From: JBMNOU01 sp050943215
GTDB taxonomy: Bacteria > Bacillota > Clostridia > Christensenellales > SZUA-584
Assembly: GCA_050943215.1 (NCBI GenBank)
Contig: JBMNOU010000002.1
Coordinates: forward strand, 10,727 to 74,726
Length of the DNA: 64,000 nucleotides
Direction of reading: 5' to 3'
The position numbers and the translations under genes were made by a program. Every line of letters starts with the position of its first letter. Within the stretch, counting starts at the first letter, position 1. Below, piece after piece: positions 53,985 to 62,623 of this stretch. Below the pieces are notes generated by a model. It searched no databases, was not told the origin of the DNA, and saw nothing but the letters and a program-made list of their open reading frames with translations.

Positions 53985-53997
53985 AAAATGGGAGGTA
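53970..53997 (+). promoter_or_regulatory. Inverted repeat that can hide the surE ribosome binding site
   Basis: TACCTCC (53970-53976) is the exact complement of GGAGGTA (53991-53997), the surE Shine-Dalgarno, with a 14-base loop. Only transcripts reading through from upstream would contain both arms. Confidence 0.5.
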
Positions 53998-54000
53998 GAT

Positions 54001-54777
54001 ATGCGGATATTAGTTGTTAACGATGATGGCATACATGCAAAAGGTATTAAGGCGATTGCGGCGCGGTTGGCTCAGAATCACGATGTGACGGTTGTTTCAC
54101 CCGAATCTGAAAAAAGTGCGACGTCCCACTCAATCACCATAAACAGGCCGCTAAGGGTGTCAAAAGCAGAGCCTTCCGGACTCGAAGGGATTCCATGCTA
54201 TGTTATAGACGGGTTGCCCGTTGACTGTACAAAGATCGGTATCTCGCATATTATGAAATCCGAAGTCGATCTGGTGGTCTCGGGCATCAATCATGGGTTT
54301 AACATGGGCTCGGATATTATTTATTCAGGAACTGTTGCGGCAGCATTAGACGCGGTTATTATGGGATACCGCGCTTTGGCCGTTTCCATCGCATCTTATT
54401 GGCCTAAGAATCTTGACTGTGCGGCTGATATTGCAGCGGAATTAATCGACGGCGGCTTGTTTGACGAAAAAGCGTGCGGTGTATTATACAATCTGAATGT
54501 ACCAGATCTGCCTTTAAAAGAAATTAAAGGATTGAAGGTAACTTGCCAGGGGCGAACAGCTTATAAAGATGCTGCGGAAGTAAGAAAAGACCCAAGAGGC
54601 AACGAATATATCTGGATGAAGGGCGATCTTATTGAAGACCAGATAGAAGAGGATACGGATATTAGCTTTGTCAAAAACGGATATGCATCGATCACACCTA
54701 TCAAATACGATTTAACCGACAGGGATCGGATAAAGAACTTAAATTGCAAGATAGAAAAAATAAAATTGCACACATAA
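54001..54777 (+). CDS. surE: 5'/3'-nucleotidase SurE
   Basis: SurE is a metal-dependent phosphatase for nucleoside monophosphates. The 258 residues begin MRILVVNDDGIHAKGI, the DD metal motif at 8-9. They show VVSPESEKSATSHSIT near 31 (Ser/Thr ligand), VVSGINHGFNMGSDIIYSGTVAAA near 92 and a C-terminal SITPIKYDLT segment. It is complete, with a strong GGAGG ribosome binding site. It is not in the usual pcm/rpoS setting, as expected in Bacillota. Confidence 0.95.
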   Translation: MRILVVNDDGIHAKGIKAIAARLAQNHDVTVVSPESEKSATSHSITINRPLRVSKAEPSGLEGIPCYVIDGLPVDCTKIGISHIMKSEVDLVVSGINHGFNMGSDIIYSGTVAAALDAVIMGYRALAVSIASYWPKNLDCAADIAAELIDGGLFDEKACGVLYNLNVPDLPLKEIKGLKVTCQGRTAYKDAAEVRKDPRGNEYIWMKGDLIEDQIEEDTDISFVKNGYASITPIKYDLTDRDRIKNLNCKIEKIKLHT

Positions 54778-54828
54778 ACAAATATGATACAATTATATCG
54801 TTGGATTGCAAAAATAGGGGGGAACCGT

Positions 54829-55695
54829 ATGCAAGGTAACGATATTATTAAAATCATCAAAGAACAACAAAGCACGATGAGCAAAGGCCATAAGGCAATT
54901 GCTTCATATATTATCGATCATTACGAAACAGCAGCTTTTATTACAGCCTCGAAGCTTGGGGACAAGGTTGGCGTTAGCGAGTCAACCGTTGTCCGTTTTG
55001 CATGTGCTGTAGGGTTTGACGGATATCCCGAACTGCAAAAAAACCTGCAGGAACTGATTAAAACAAAGCTGACTAATGTTCAAAGGATGGGGCTTAGGTC
55101 TGGTATGGCCGAAGAGGATCTCATCCGTTCCGCATTGCGCACAGATATTACTAGCCTGCGTCATATCAGAGAGGTTCTCGACTACCAAATGGTTGAGAAA
55201 GTTGCAGATACCATTTTGGATGCACAAAATGTTTATATTATGGGTCTTCGGTCTAGCGCACCACTCGCAGAGTTTTTCTGGTATTACTTAAACTATATCA
55301 TCGATAACGCCAGCCTTGTGGTTTCGGGCATAGGCGATGTTTTCGGACAACTGATGCATGCTAAAAAAGGAGACCTTGTTATCGGTATTAGTTTCCCGAG
55401 ATATACGTCAAGAACTGTAGATGGTGCGGTATTCGCGAAGAACAACGGCGCAAAGATCATCGCGATTACGGATAACGATAAGTCGCCGCTCGCAAAAATA
55501 TCCGACAGCTGCCTGTTCGTTAACTCGGATATGAACTTATTTGTCGATTCTCTGGTGGCTCCGCTTAGCGTTATCAATACGATAATTCTACTGGTAGGGA
55601 TGAGAAAAAAGGACGGACTCAAGCATAATTTTGAGATGCTGGAAGATCTATGGCGTAAGCACGAGGTTTACACGATTAAGGAAGAGACTGAATGA
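54829..55695 (+). CDS. MurR/RpiR-family transcriptional regulator
   Basis: From ATG 54829 (GGGGGG upstream) it has 288 residues. The N-terminal HTH_6 domain includes MSKGHKAIASYIIDHYE and GVSESTVVRFACAVGFDGYPELQ near 49. The SIS sugar-phosphate-binding domain runs from about 115 (VADTILDAQNVYIMGLRSSAPLA) and contains GDLVIGISFPRYTSRTVDGA near 180. Such proteins sense amino-sugar or sugar phosphates. The target is not evident here. The stop overlaps the next gene by 4 bases. Confidence 0.88.
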   Translation: MQGNDIIKIIKEQQSTMSKGHKAIASYIIDHYETAAFITASKLGDKVGVSESTVVRFACAVGFDGYPELQKNLQELIKTKLTNVQRMGLRSGMAEEDLIRSALRTDITSLRHIREVLDYQMVEKVADTILDAQNVYIMGLRSSAPLAEFFWYYLNYIIDNASLVVSGIGDVFGQLMHAKKGDLVIGISFPRYTSRTVDGAVFAKNNGAKIIAITDNDKSPLAKISDSCLFVNSDMNLFVDSLVAPLSVINTIILLVGMRKKDGLKHNFEMLEDLWRKHEVYTIKEETE

Positions 55696-56903
55696 AGAGC
55701 GTATGCGTTGTGGGCGGCGGGCCTGCGGGCATGATGGCAGCCTATGCCGCCGCTGCGAAAGGACATAGCGTCAGACTATTTGAAAAAAACGGAAAGCTAG
55801 GAAAAAAACTGTATATTACAGGAAAAGGCCGATGCAACATAACAAATGCCGCGCCCATAGAGGATTTCTTTGATAAAGTAGTAACGAACAATACTTTTCT
55901 ATACAGTTCTTTTTATACATTTGGCAATACGGATCTAACAAATATGATGTCGCAATTTGGGCTTAAAATAAAAACCGAGCGTGGCGGGAGGGTCTTCCCA
56001 GTATCTGACAAGTCAAGCGATGTCATCAAAACGCTTGAAAAGGCCTTGAAAAAGTCAGGTGCCGAATATTCCCTTAATGCAACAGTTCAGAATATCCTCG
56101 TCAAAGACGGATGTGCTACAGGCATTACCTGTGCCGGCAAACCGCTATTATTTGACAGCATGATTATTGCAACAGGAGGACTGTCTTATCCTTCTACAGG
56201 GTCTACCGGAGACGGATATACGTTTGCTCAGCACGCAGGTCATACAATCGTACAGCCAAGCGCTTCGCTTGTTGCCGTTGACACCATAGAAGATTTAAGT
56301 GCTTTGGCAGGGCTGACGCTTAAAAACATCGGGTTTTCATTGATGCATAAAGGCAAGGCTATATTCAGCAGCCAGGGAGAGATGCTATTTACGCATACGG
56401 GTATTTCGGGGCCGTTAGTACTCTCGGCCAGCGCTTATATAAAGGACGGTAAGCACTATGAAGTTGTTATCGATTTAAAGCCTGCGCTCGATTTCCAGAT
56501 GCTTGACGCGCGACTTCTAAGAGATATGGAAAACAAATCAAATAAGCACTTTTCCAATGTGCTAAGCGGATTGCTTCCTTCGAATATGATTGATTTTATT
56601 GCCGGATATGCTGGTATTAGCATCGAAAAAAAAGCGCATTCAATTACAAAGCAGGAAAGAAAGGGGCTTGTAAAAACACTGAAATCACTTCGTTTGAGTA
56701 TCAAGGGGAAAAGGCCAATCGAAGAGGCAGTGATCACTAGGGGTGGGGTGAATGTCAAAGAGATTGATGCATCAACAATGCAAAGTAAGATATGTAAAGG
56801 TTTATTTTTTGCAGGCGAGGTCATCGATGTGGACGCGCTGACAGGTGGATACAATCTGCAGATTGCATTTTCTACAGGATATCTTGCGGGTATCAGCTGT
56901 TGA
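55692..56903 (+). CDS. BaiN/HI0933-family NAD(P)/FAD-dependent oxidoreductase
   Basis: This flavoprotein has 403 residues. The FAD loop is VVGGGPAGMMAAYAAAAKGHSV at 5-26, followed by LFEKNGKLGKKLYITGKGRCNITNA near 28-52. IIATGGLSYPSTGSTGDGYTFA is near 155, and LFFAGEVIDVDALTGGYNLQIAFSTG near 370 closes the FAD site. Length and motifs fit the HI0933-like group, which includes BaiN of bile-acid metabolism and many enzymes of unknown substrate. The -35 box of the infC promoter overlaps its stop codon. Confidence 0.88.
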   Translation: MKSVCVVGGGPAGMMAAYAAAAKGHSVRLFEKNGKLGKKLYITGKGRCNITNAAPIEDFFDKVVTNNTFLYSSFYTFGNTDLTNMMSQFGLKIKTERGGRVFPVSDKSSDVIKTLEKALKKSGAEYSLNATVQNILVKDGCATGITCAGKPLLFDSMIIATGGLSYPSTGSTGDGYTFAQHAGHTIVQPSASLVAVDTIEDLSALAGLTLKNIGFSLMHKGKAIFSSQGEMLFTHTGISGPLVLSASAYIKDGKHYEVVIDLKPALDFQMLDARLLRDMENKSNKHFSNVLSGLLPSNMIDFIAGYAGISIEKKAHSITKQERKGLVKTLKSLRLSIKGKRPIEEAVITRGGVNVKEIDASTMQSKICKGLFFAGEVIDVDALTGGYNLQIAFSTGYLAGISC

Positions 56904-56928
56904 CAAAGCCGACAATATGTGGTATGAT
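56900..56928 (+). promoter_or_regulatory. Promoter of infC-rpmI-rplT
   Basis: A perfect TTGACA (56900-56905), a 17-base spacer and TATGAT (56923-56928). Transcription would start near 56935. Confidence 0.8.
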
Positions 56929-56934
56929 CCTTAT

Positions 56935-57031
56935 GCTTAAAAGAAGAGACTGCCCGTTTCTCACCTGCCGGCATTGCTAGGTATGGTAAGCATATATTGA
57001 GTTATAAAACGGGTAGTGGCCCGTTTTTTTA
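56935..57031 (+). promoter_or_regulatory. Ribosomal protein L20 leader with attenuator
   Basis: Between the promoter and infC lies a leader of about 130 bases. A terminator (ACGGG 57009-57013, CCCGT 57020-57024, T-tract) can be replaced by pairing of 56949-56959 with 57007-57017 (11 bases, one G-U). This is the layout of the Firmicute L20 leader, by which L20 represses its own operon. Confidence 0.8.
57009..57030 (+). terminator. Attenuator terminator of the infC leader
   Basis: Five-base G/C-rich stem, 6-base loop and seven T, upstream of the infC start, so it acts as a conditional terminator. Confidence 0.8.
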
Positions 57032-57071
57032 TTGTGTAAAATGTTTGCAAAGAATAATGGAGGTGTTTACC

Positions 57072-57581
57072 ATAGCAAACGAGCATCAGATTAACGAGCA
57101 GATTCGGGACAGAAGCATCCGTGTTATTTCGGATGACGGCCAGCAGTTGGGCGTAATGTCTGCCCGGGAGGCGATGAATATTGCTGATGAGAGGGGTATG
57201 GATCTTGTAAAAGTTTCACCCAATGCGAAGCCGCCTGTATGCAAGATCATGGATTACGGAAAATTCAGATTTGAGCAGGCAAAAAAACAAAAAGAAGCAA
57301 AAAAGAACCAGAAGATCATTGTATTAAAAGAAATGCGGCTGTCGGCTACAATCGATAAACACGACCTTGAAGTCAAGGCGAAAAATGTAAGCAAATTTTT
57401 AAAGTCGGGCGATAAAGTAAAGGTTTCGATTCGCTTTAGAGGCAGACAGATGACGCATACAGAACAGGGACGTCAGGTGATGGACGGATTTTATGCAATG
57501 GTGCAGGACAGCGGCGTTATCGAAAAGGGCGCCAAGATAGAAGGAAGAAATATGTTTATGATATTAGCACCAAAGAACTAA
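57072..57581 (+). CDS. infC: Translation initiation factor IF-3
   Basis: IF-3 checks start codons and prevents early subunit joining. The protein has 169 residues from an inferred AUA start at 57072: GGAGGT lies 7 bases before it, and the product (IANEHQINEQIRDRSIRVIS) then begins as in the family. ATG 57057 lies in that ribosome binding site, and the longer frame from 56997 would run through the attenuator, so both are rejected. The linker is Lys-rich (EQAKKQKEAKKNQKI), and the C-domain has IDKHDLEVKAKNVSKFL and VSIRFRGRQMTHTEQG. A rare start codon is a known way for IF-3 to control itself. Confidence 0.92.
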   Translation: MANEHQINEQIRDRSIRVISDDGQQLGVMSAREAMNIADERGMDLVKVSPNAKPPVCKIMDYGKFRFEQAKKQKEAKKNQKIIVLKEMRLSATIDKHDLEVKAKNVSKFLKSGDKVKVSIRFRGRQMTHTEQGRQVMDGFYAMVQDSGVIEKGAKIEGRNMFMILAPKN

Positions 57582-57599
57582 CAAGGAGGATACTAAAGG

Positions 57600-57797
57600 A
57601 TGCCAAAAATTAAGACGCATAGGGGCGCAGCAAAAAGATTTTCGTTGACAAAAAGCGGCAGGGTAAAAAGAGCTAAGGCTTATAAGAGTCATATTTTGAA
57701 TAAAAAGAGCGCAAAAAGAAAAAGAAACTTAAGACAGGGGACATATATCGTAGCACAAGAGGAAAAAAATATTAAGCAGCTCATTCCTTACAAATAG
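57600..57797 (+). CDS. rpmI: 50S ribosomal protein L35
   Basis: A basic protein of 65 residues: MPKIKTHRGAAKRFSLTKSGRVKRAKAYKSHILNKKS-type sequence, the L35 signature (MPKxKTxxxAAKRF). AAGGAGG precedes the ATG. Standard place between infC and rplT. Confidence 0.97.
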   Translation: MPKIKTHRGAAKRFSLTKSGRVKRAKAYKSHILNKKSAKRKRNLRQGTYIVAQEEKNIKQLIPYK

Positions 57798-57818
57798 CTT
57801 TAACAGGAGGAAAGGAAA

Positions 57819-58178
57819 ATGGCAAGAGTAAAAGGGGCTGTCAACGCCCGTAAAAAACACAAGAAAGTTTTAAAACTGGCAAAAGGATATTTCGGAGCTA
57901 AATCAAAGCAATTCAGAGCGGCAAATCAGGCTGTGATGAAATCGATGCGATATGCCTATGTGGGCAGAAAGCTCAAAAAAAGAGATTTCAGAAGCCTTTG
58001 GATAACAAGGATTAATGCTGAGGCAAGGATGAACGGCATCAGCTATTCTCGGCTGATAAGCGGATTAAAGCTGGCCGGCGTACAGGTCAATAGAAAGATT
58101 CTAGCCGATATGGCTATAAACGATAAGAACGCGTTTAAAGGTATGGTAGATGTCGCAAAAGGAAAGCTGAATGCTTAA
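57819..58178 (+). CDS. rplT: 50S ribosomal protein L20
   Basis: This protein of 119 residues starts MARVKGAVNARKKHKKVLK and contains AKGYFGAKSKQFRAANQAV and RDFRSLWITRINAEARMNG, the L20 hallmarks. It is a primary 23S rRNA binder and, in Firmicutes, the repressor of its operon through the leader upstream of infC. It is preceded by AGGAGG and followed by a terminator. Confidence 0.97.
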   Translation: MARVKGAVNARKKHKKVLKLAKGYFGAKSKQFRAANQAVMKSMRYAYVGRKLKKRDFRSLWITRINAEARMNGISYSRLISGLKLAGVQVNRKILADMAINDKNAFKGMVDVAKGKLNA

Positions 58179-58195
58179 AAAATACAATAAATCCT

Positions 58196-58228
58196 GAGCT
58201 TCCTTTGTAGGAGGCTCTTGTTTTTTTT
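58196..58228 (+). terminator. Terminator of infC-rpmI-rplT
   Basis: GAGCTTCC (58196-58203) and GGAGGCTC (58210-58217) form an 8-bp stem with one G-U pair, then TTG and eight T. Confidence 0.88.
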
Positions 58229-58335
58229 GATTCGTTTTATTAAAGTGCACCTTTGATATTGGCTTATTGTGTTTGACATCTTTGCGGCTTGCAATTATAG
58301 TTAATCTATTGAAGGTGAAAGGATATATACCAAAA

Positions 58336-58830
58336 ATGATCATACTTGGTATTGATCCGGGGATTGCGATTATGGGTTACGGAGTGGTCAGATCGCAAAA
58401 CGATCGGGTCAGCCTTCTAGAGTGCGGCACAATAGAAACCAAAGCGGATACGCCTTTTCCGAGGCGTCTCGCGCTTATCCACTCCAATGTAAAGGAACTG
58501 CTTCATAAATATGATCCGGACTGTGTGGCTTTTGAGGAGCTGTTCTCCGGAAAAAACGTCAAGACGGTTATTCAGGTTGCGCAAGCCCGGGGGGCTGCCA
58601 TGGCAGCTGCCTTTGGCACTGGAGCGGGTCTTTATGAATATACGCCGATTCAGATCAAACAGGCTGTCGTTGGCTACGGACGGGCGGAAAAAAAGCAAGT
58701 GCAGGAGATGGTGCGTGTGCTGCTTGGGCTTGATATGATCATCAAACCGGATGATGCGGCGGACGCAGTGGCATGTGCGATTTGCCATGCACACAGCAGC
58801 CGTTTCCCGGGTATATTCAGGATTAAATAG
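58336..58830 (+). CDS. ruvC: Holliday junction resolvase RuvC
   Basis: RuvC cuts Holliday junctions after RuvAB branch migration. From ATG 58336 it has 164 residues, the normal size. The acidic catalytic residues lie in GIDPGIAIMGYGVV (Asp near 7), VAFEELFSGKNVKTVIQVAQARG near 65 and the pair KPDDAADAVACAICHAH near 138. The earlier frame from 58267 is rejected because it adds a hydrophobic stretch unlike the family. ruvA follows 9 bases later. Confidence 0.95.
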   Translation: MIILGIDPGIAIMGYGVVRSQNDRVSLLECGTIETKADTPFPRRLALIHSNVKELLHKYDPDCVAFEELFSGKNVKTVIQVAQARGAAMAAAFGTGAGLYEYTPIQIKQAVVGYGRAEKKQVQEMVRVLLGLDMIIKPDDAADAVACAICHAHSSRFPGIFRIK

Positions 58831-58839
58831 AGGTATACG

Positions 58840-59427
58840 ATGTACGAATATATTAAGGGAGAGGTTGTTGAAATAGGACGGGATTTTGCTGTTATAGAAG
58901 CCGGGGGTATTGGATATTATATTAACACCACTGCTCAGTCGCTGCTGCATATAAGAACAGGCGAAAAATGCAAGCTTTATTGCCGTTTCGTTGTCAGGGA
59001 AGATGCCCATATGCTATACGGTTTTTATTCTGCTGAAGAGAAAGAAATGTTTATTCACCTTACGGGCGTTTCAGGAATCGGCCCTAAAGTAGCGCTTGCG
59101 GTTCTTTCTGGTTTGAAAGTTAGCGATGTTGCGTCGGCGATTATCATGTCTGACGAAAAGGCTTTATGCAAAATTCCCGGCGTTGGCAAAAAGACAGCGC
59201 AACGTATTATCATAGACCTTGCAGAAAAGATCACTGCGGCCGAGACGATTGATCGTAGTGATACGATTTTACCAGGAGCAGCAGGCATCGAAACAGAGGC
59301 TATAAGCGCACTTGTGTCGCTTGGTTATAATCGGTCGGAGGCGATCCGCGCGGTTTCTTCTGTGAAAAAACTCGGCGATACGGCAGAGGATATTATACTA
59401 ATGGCTTTAAAACGCCTGGGTGCATAA
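58840..59427 (+). CDS. ruvA: Holliday junction helicase subunit RuvA
   Basis: RuvA is the junction-binding tetramer. The 195 residues have an N-terminal OB domain (MYEYIKGEVVEIGRDFAVIEAGGIGYYINT), helix-hairpin-helix motifs (LTGVSGIGPKVALAVL near 73 and LCKIPGVGKKTAQRIIIDL near 108) and a C-terminal RuvB-binding domain (EAISALVSLGYNRSEAIRAV near 150). It ends overlapping the ruvB leader. Confidence 0.96.
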   Translation: MYEYIKGEVVEIGRDFAVIEAGGIGYYINTTAQSLLHIRTGEKCKLYCRFVVREDAHMLYGFYSAEEKEMFIHLTGVSGIGPKVALAVLSGLKVSDVASAIIMSDEKALCKIPGVGKKTAQRIIIDLAEKITAAETIDRSDTILPGAAGIETEAISALVSLGYNRSEAIRAVSSVKKLGDTAEDIILMALKRLGA

Positions 59428-59440
59428 GGGGGCAGGCAAA

Positions 59441-60484
59441 ATGGAAGAGAATAGGATCGTTTCGGCTGAGTATAAGGATTTGGATGCAGTAACCGATTAC
59501 TCGCTTCGTCCAAAAACGCTCGAAGAATACGTCGGTCAGGAAAAGGCTAAAGAAAACCTAACGGTTTTTATGGCTGCGGCAAGAAAAAGGGGCGAGCCTT
59601 TGGATCATGTGCTTTTATACGGTCCGCCCGGTCTCGGGAAAACGACTCTTGCCTACATCATTGCGTCCGAAATGGGCGTTAATATCCGCGTGACTTCAGG
59701 GCCTGCGATAGAACGGCCGGGAGATCTTGCATCGATACTCACCAACCTTAATCGGGGAGATGTTCTTTTCGTGGACGAAATACACAGGCTCAACAGCAGT
59801 GTTGAAGAAGTGCTATATCCCGCGATGGAGGATTATGCGCTTGATATTATAATCGGCAAAGGCCCGTCCGCCAGAACACTTAGGCTGGACTTGCCGCCGT
59901 TTACACTTGTTGGAGCCACAACCAGGGCAGGTATGTTGACTTCGCCGCTTCGGGATAGATTCGGGGTGATCCACCGGCTGCAGATGTATACACCCGAAGA
60001 GCTTTCGGATATTGTGACGCGCTCGGCTGGGATACTCGGTGTCAGTATCGATAAGGACGCATCTCTTGAGATCGCTTCGCGTTCACGTGGGACGCCTCGT
60101 GTTGCAAACCGCCTACTTAAACGCATACGGGATTTTGCACAAATCAAGGGCAGCGGGATAATCACACTGGAAGCGGCGAGATATGGTCTTGACAAGCTAG
60201 AGGTGGATGAAATCGGCCTGGATGGCGTGGATATAACGATTTTAGAGACGATTATAGCCAAATTTGACGGTGGCCCGGTTGGTCTCGATACGCTATGCGC
60301 GGCAACAAACGAGGAGCGCGTAACAATCGAGGACGTATACGAACCATACCTAATACAGCTAGGGTTTCTTAGCAAGACGCCGAGAGGGCGCGTAGCAACA
60401 CGGCTAGCATATGCCCATTTGGGGTATCCGTATAGTGGCAGCGATGGGTGTCAGATGAAACTGGACGTTGCGGAGGAACAGTGA
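59441..60484 (+). CDS. ruvB: Holliday junction helicase motor RuvB
   Basis: From ATG 59441 (GGGGG about 9 bases before) it has 347 residues. The AAA+ motor has LRPKTLEEYVGQEKAKENL near 21, Walker A LYGPPGLGKTTLAY near 59, Walker B VLFVDEIHRLN near 107, TLVGATTRAGMLTSPLRDRFG near 155 and a C-terminal winged helix (GFLSKTPRGRVATRLAYAHLG near 310). The end overlaps queA by 4 bases. Confidence 0.97.
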   Translation: MEENRIVSAEYKDLDAVTDYSLRPKTLEEYVGQEKAKENLTVFMAAARKRGEPLDHVLLYGPPGLGKTTLAYIIASEMGVNIRVTSGPAIERPGDLASILTNLNRGDVLFVDEIHRLNSSVEEVLYPAMEDYALDIIIGKGPSARTLRLDLPPFTLVGATTRAGMLTSPLRDRFGVIHRLQMYTPEELSDIVTRSAGILGVSIDKDASLEIASRSRGTPRVANRLLKRIRDFAQIKGSGIITLEAARYGLDKLEVDEIGLDGVDITILETIIAKFDGGPVGLDTLCAATNEERVTIEDVYEPYLIQLGFLSKTPRGRVATRLAYAHLGYPYSGSDGCQMKLDVAEEQ

Positions 60485-61503
60485 AGACCAGCGATTTTTA
60501 TTATGAACTTGATGAGAGACTGATTGCTCAAACCCCAACAGAAAAACGCGATGCATCAAAGCTTCTCGTATATAACAGACAATCGGATAAAGTGGCGCAT
60601 AGGGTTTTTTCCGACATTACCGAATATCTAACACCCGGCGATGTGCTTGTGATAAACGAAACAAAGGTTTTGCCAGCGAGGCTTTACGGCGTAAAAGAAA
60701 CTTCAGAAAGGCTTTGCGAATTTTTATTGCTTAAAAGGCTTTCATTGACAGCTTGGGAAGTGATATTAAAGCCAGGAAAAAAACTTAAGGTGGGCGATGC
60801 TGTCCGGTTTTCGGATAAGCTTTCTGCAAGGATAGCGAGAAAAAAGCTGGATGGTATAACGGAAGTTGAATTTTTTTTTGAGGGCATTTTTGAAGAAGTT
60901 TTGGATGAACTAGGTGAGATGCCTTTGCCGCCGTATATCCATGAGAAGCTGGAAGATAAAACGCGGTACCAGACCGTTTATGCAAAAGAGCATGGGTCTG
61001 CCGCCGCACCTACAGCCGGTCTTCATTTTACGCCCGAGCTACTGAAGAAAATTGAAGAAACCGGTATCCATATAGCGAAATTGACGCTACATGTTGGTCT
61101 AGGTACTTTTAGGCCTGTCAAATCCGAGAAAATAGAAGATCATATTATGCACGAAGAATATTACTGCGTTCCGGGTAAAACAGCCGCAGTTATCAATAGC
61201 GCAAGACAGCGGGGAGGGCGGATTATTGCCGTGGGCACCACCAGCGTGAGAACACTCGAGACGGTTGCGGATAAGATGGGTTATGTAGCTGCCAAAAGCG
61301 GTTTTACCGATATTTTTATCGCACCGGGATATACGTTTAAAGCGGTGGATATGCTGGTCACAAACTTTCATCTGCCGGAATCCACCTTGCTGATGCTTGT
61401 CAGCGCGTTTGCTGGCAGAGAGAAAACGTTGTCCCTATACGAATCGGCGATGGAACAAAAATACAGGTTTTTTAGTTTTGGCGACGCAATGCTGATACTT
61501 TAA
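60481..61503 (+). CDS. queA: S-adenosylmethionine:tRNA ribosyltransferase-isomerase
   Basis: QueA adds the epoxycyclopentane ring when making queuosine in tRNA. GTG 60481 follows GCGGAGG inside ruvB and gives 340 residues beginning with KTSDFYYELDERLIAQTP, as in the family. Motifs: GDVLVINETKVLPARLYG near 54, MPLPPYIHEKL near 145, YQTVYAKEHGSAAAPTAGLHFT near 164 and FITNFHLPESTLLMLVSAF-like sequence near 300. It stands between ruvB and tgt, a common Firmicute order. Confidence 0.95.
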   Translation: MKTSDFYYELDERLIAQTPTEKRDASKLLVYNRQSDKVAHRVFSDITEYLTPGDVLVINETKVLPARLYGVKETSERLCEFLLLKRLSLTAWEVILKPGKKLKVGDAVRFSDKLSARIARKKLDGITEVEFFFEGIFEEVLDELGEMPLPPYIHEKLEDKTRYQTVYAKEHGSAAAPTAGLHFTPELLKKIEETGIHIAKLTLHVGLGTFRPVKSEKIEDHIMHEEYYCVPGKTAAVINSARQRGGRIIAVGTTSVRTLETVADKMGYVAAKSGFTDIFIAPGYTFKAVDMLVTNFHLPESTLLMLVSAFAGREKTLSLYESAMEQKYRFFSFGDAMLIL

Positions 61504-61513
61504 TGGAGGAAAT

Positions 61514-62623
61514 ATGCCGTTACAGTTTACGATCAACAAGAAATGCAAAGATACGATGGCGAGAACGGGCTGTATTAAAACGCCGCACGGAAAAATCACA
61601 ACTCCTGTGTACATGCCTGTGGGCACACAGGCGACTGTCAAGGCACTGACGCCTCAGCAGATTGAGTCCACAGATGCTGAAATCATACTTGCGAATACCT
61701 ACCACCTATACCTGCGGCCAGGGCACGATCTCGTTAAAGAAGCGGGCGGGCTGCATCGGTTTATGGCGTGGGATAGGCCAATACTGACGGACAGCGGCGG
61801 ATTTCAAATATTTTCACTTGGTGCGCTTCGCAAGATTACCGAGAAAGGGGTTGAATTCTCGTCTCACCTTGACGGTTCCAAACATATACTGACCCCGGAA
61901 AAAGTCATGGAGATAGAACAGGCACTTGGTGCGGATATTATTATGGCATTTGATGAATGCACGGAATACCCAGCGGATTACAATCAGGTCGCAGTAGCAA
62001 TGGAGAGAACACATCAATGGGCCGAGCGCTGCAAAAAAGCAAAGACGAGGGAGGATCAGGCGCTTTTTGGTATCGTTCAAGGCGGTGTCTATAAAGACCT
62101 GCGCAAAGAAAGCGCAAAAGCAATTGCGGATATGGATTTTCCGGGGAACGCAATTGGCGGCCTTAGCGTCGGCGAGCCAAAAGATATGATGAACACAATG
62201 CTCGATATCACGGTACCTCTTTTGCCTGAGAACAAGCCGAGATATTTAATGGGGGTAGGCTCTTTTGATTGCATTGTCGATGGTGTGGCGCGGGGTGTGG
62301 ATATGTTTGATTGTGTTCTGCAGACGCGCGTTGCGAGAAACGGTACAGCGCTGACCAAACGCGGAAAGCTTGTTATACGCAATGCCGAATACGCAAGGGA
62401 TTTTACGCCTATAGACGATCATTGTTCATGTTACACGTGCCGCAACTTTACACGAGCGTACGTTAGGCATCTTATTAAATCGAACGAGATACTGGGCGCA
62501 ACGCTTTTGTCAATACACAACGTACAGGCAACGGTCAATTTTGTCAAAGAGATTAGGGATTCAATAGAAAAAGATTACTTTAATCAATTTAAAAAAGAAT
62601 TTTTTGCAAATTACAGAGATTAG
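61514..62623 (+). CDS. tgt: tRNA-guanine transglycosylase
   Basis: Tgt swaps G34 for preQ1 in GUN-anticodon tRNAs. The 369 residues show TPVYMPVGTQATVKALTPQQIE near 29, the catalytic LTDSGGFQIFSLG near 91, GIVQGGVYKDLRKESA near 189, GGLSVGEPKDMM near 214, DCVLQTRVARNGTALT near 262 (second Asp) and the zinc site CSCYTCRNFTRAYVRHL near 303. The ATG follows GGAGG. It forms the queuosine pair with queA. Confidence 0.97.
   Translation: MPLQFTINKKCKDTMARTGCIKTPHGKITTPVYMPVGTQATVKALTPQQIESTDAEIILANTYHLYLRPGHDLVKEAGGLHRFMAWDRPILTDSGGFQIFSLGALRKITEKGVEFSSHLDGSKHILTPEKVMEIEQALGADIIMAFDECTEYPADYNQVAVAMERTHQWAERCKKAKTREDQALFGIVQGGVYKDLRKESAKAIADMDFPGNAIGGLSVGEPKDMMNTMLDITVPLLPENKPRYLMGVGSFDCIVDGVARGVDMFDCVLQTRVARNGTALTKRGKLVIRNAEYARDFTPIDDHCSCYTCRNFTRAYVRHLIKSNEILGATLLSIHNVQATVNFVKEIRDSIEKDYFNQFKKEFFANYRD

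Noticed and set aside
56997..57071. Longer IF-3 starting at TTG 56997
   Set aside because: The stretch is the attenuator hairpin and leader; the family N-terminus starts at the ATA codon after GGAGGT.
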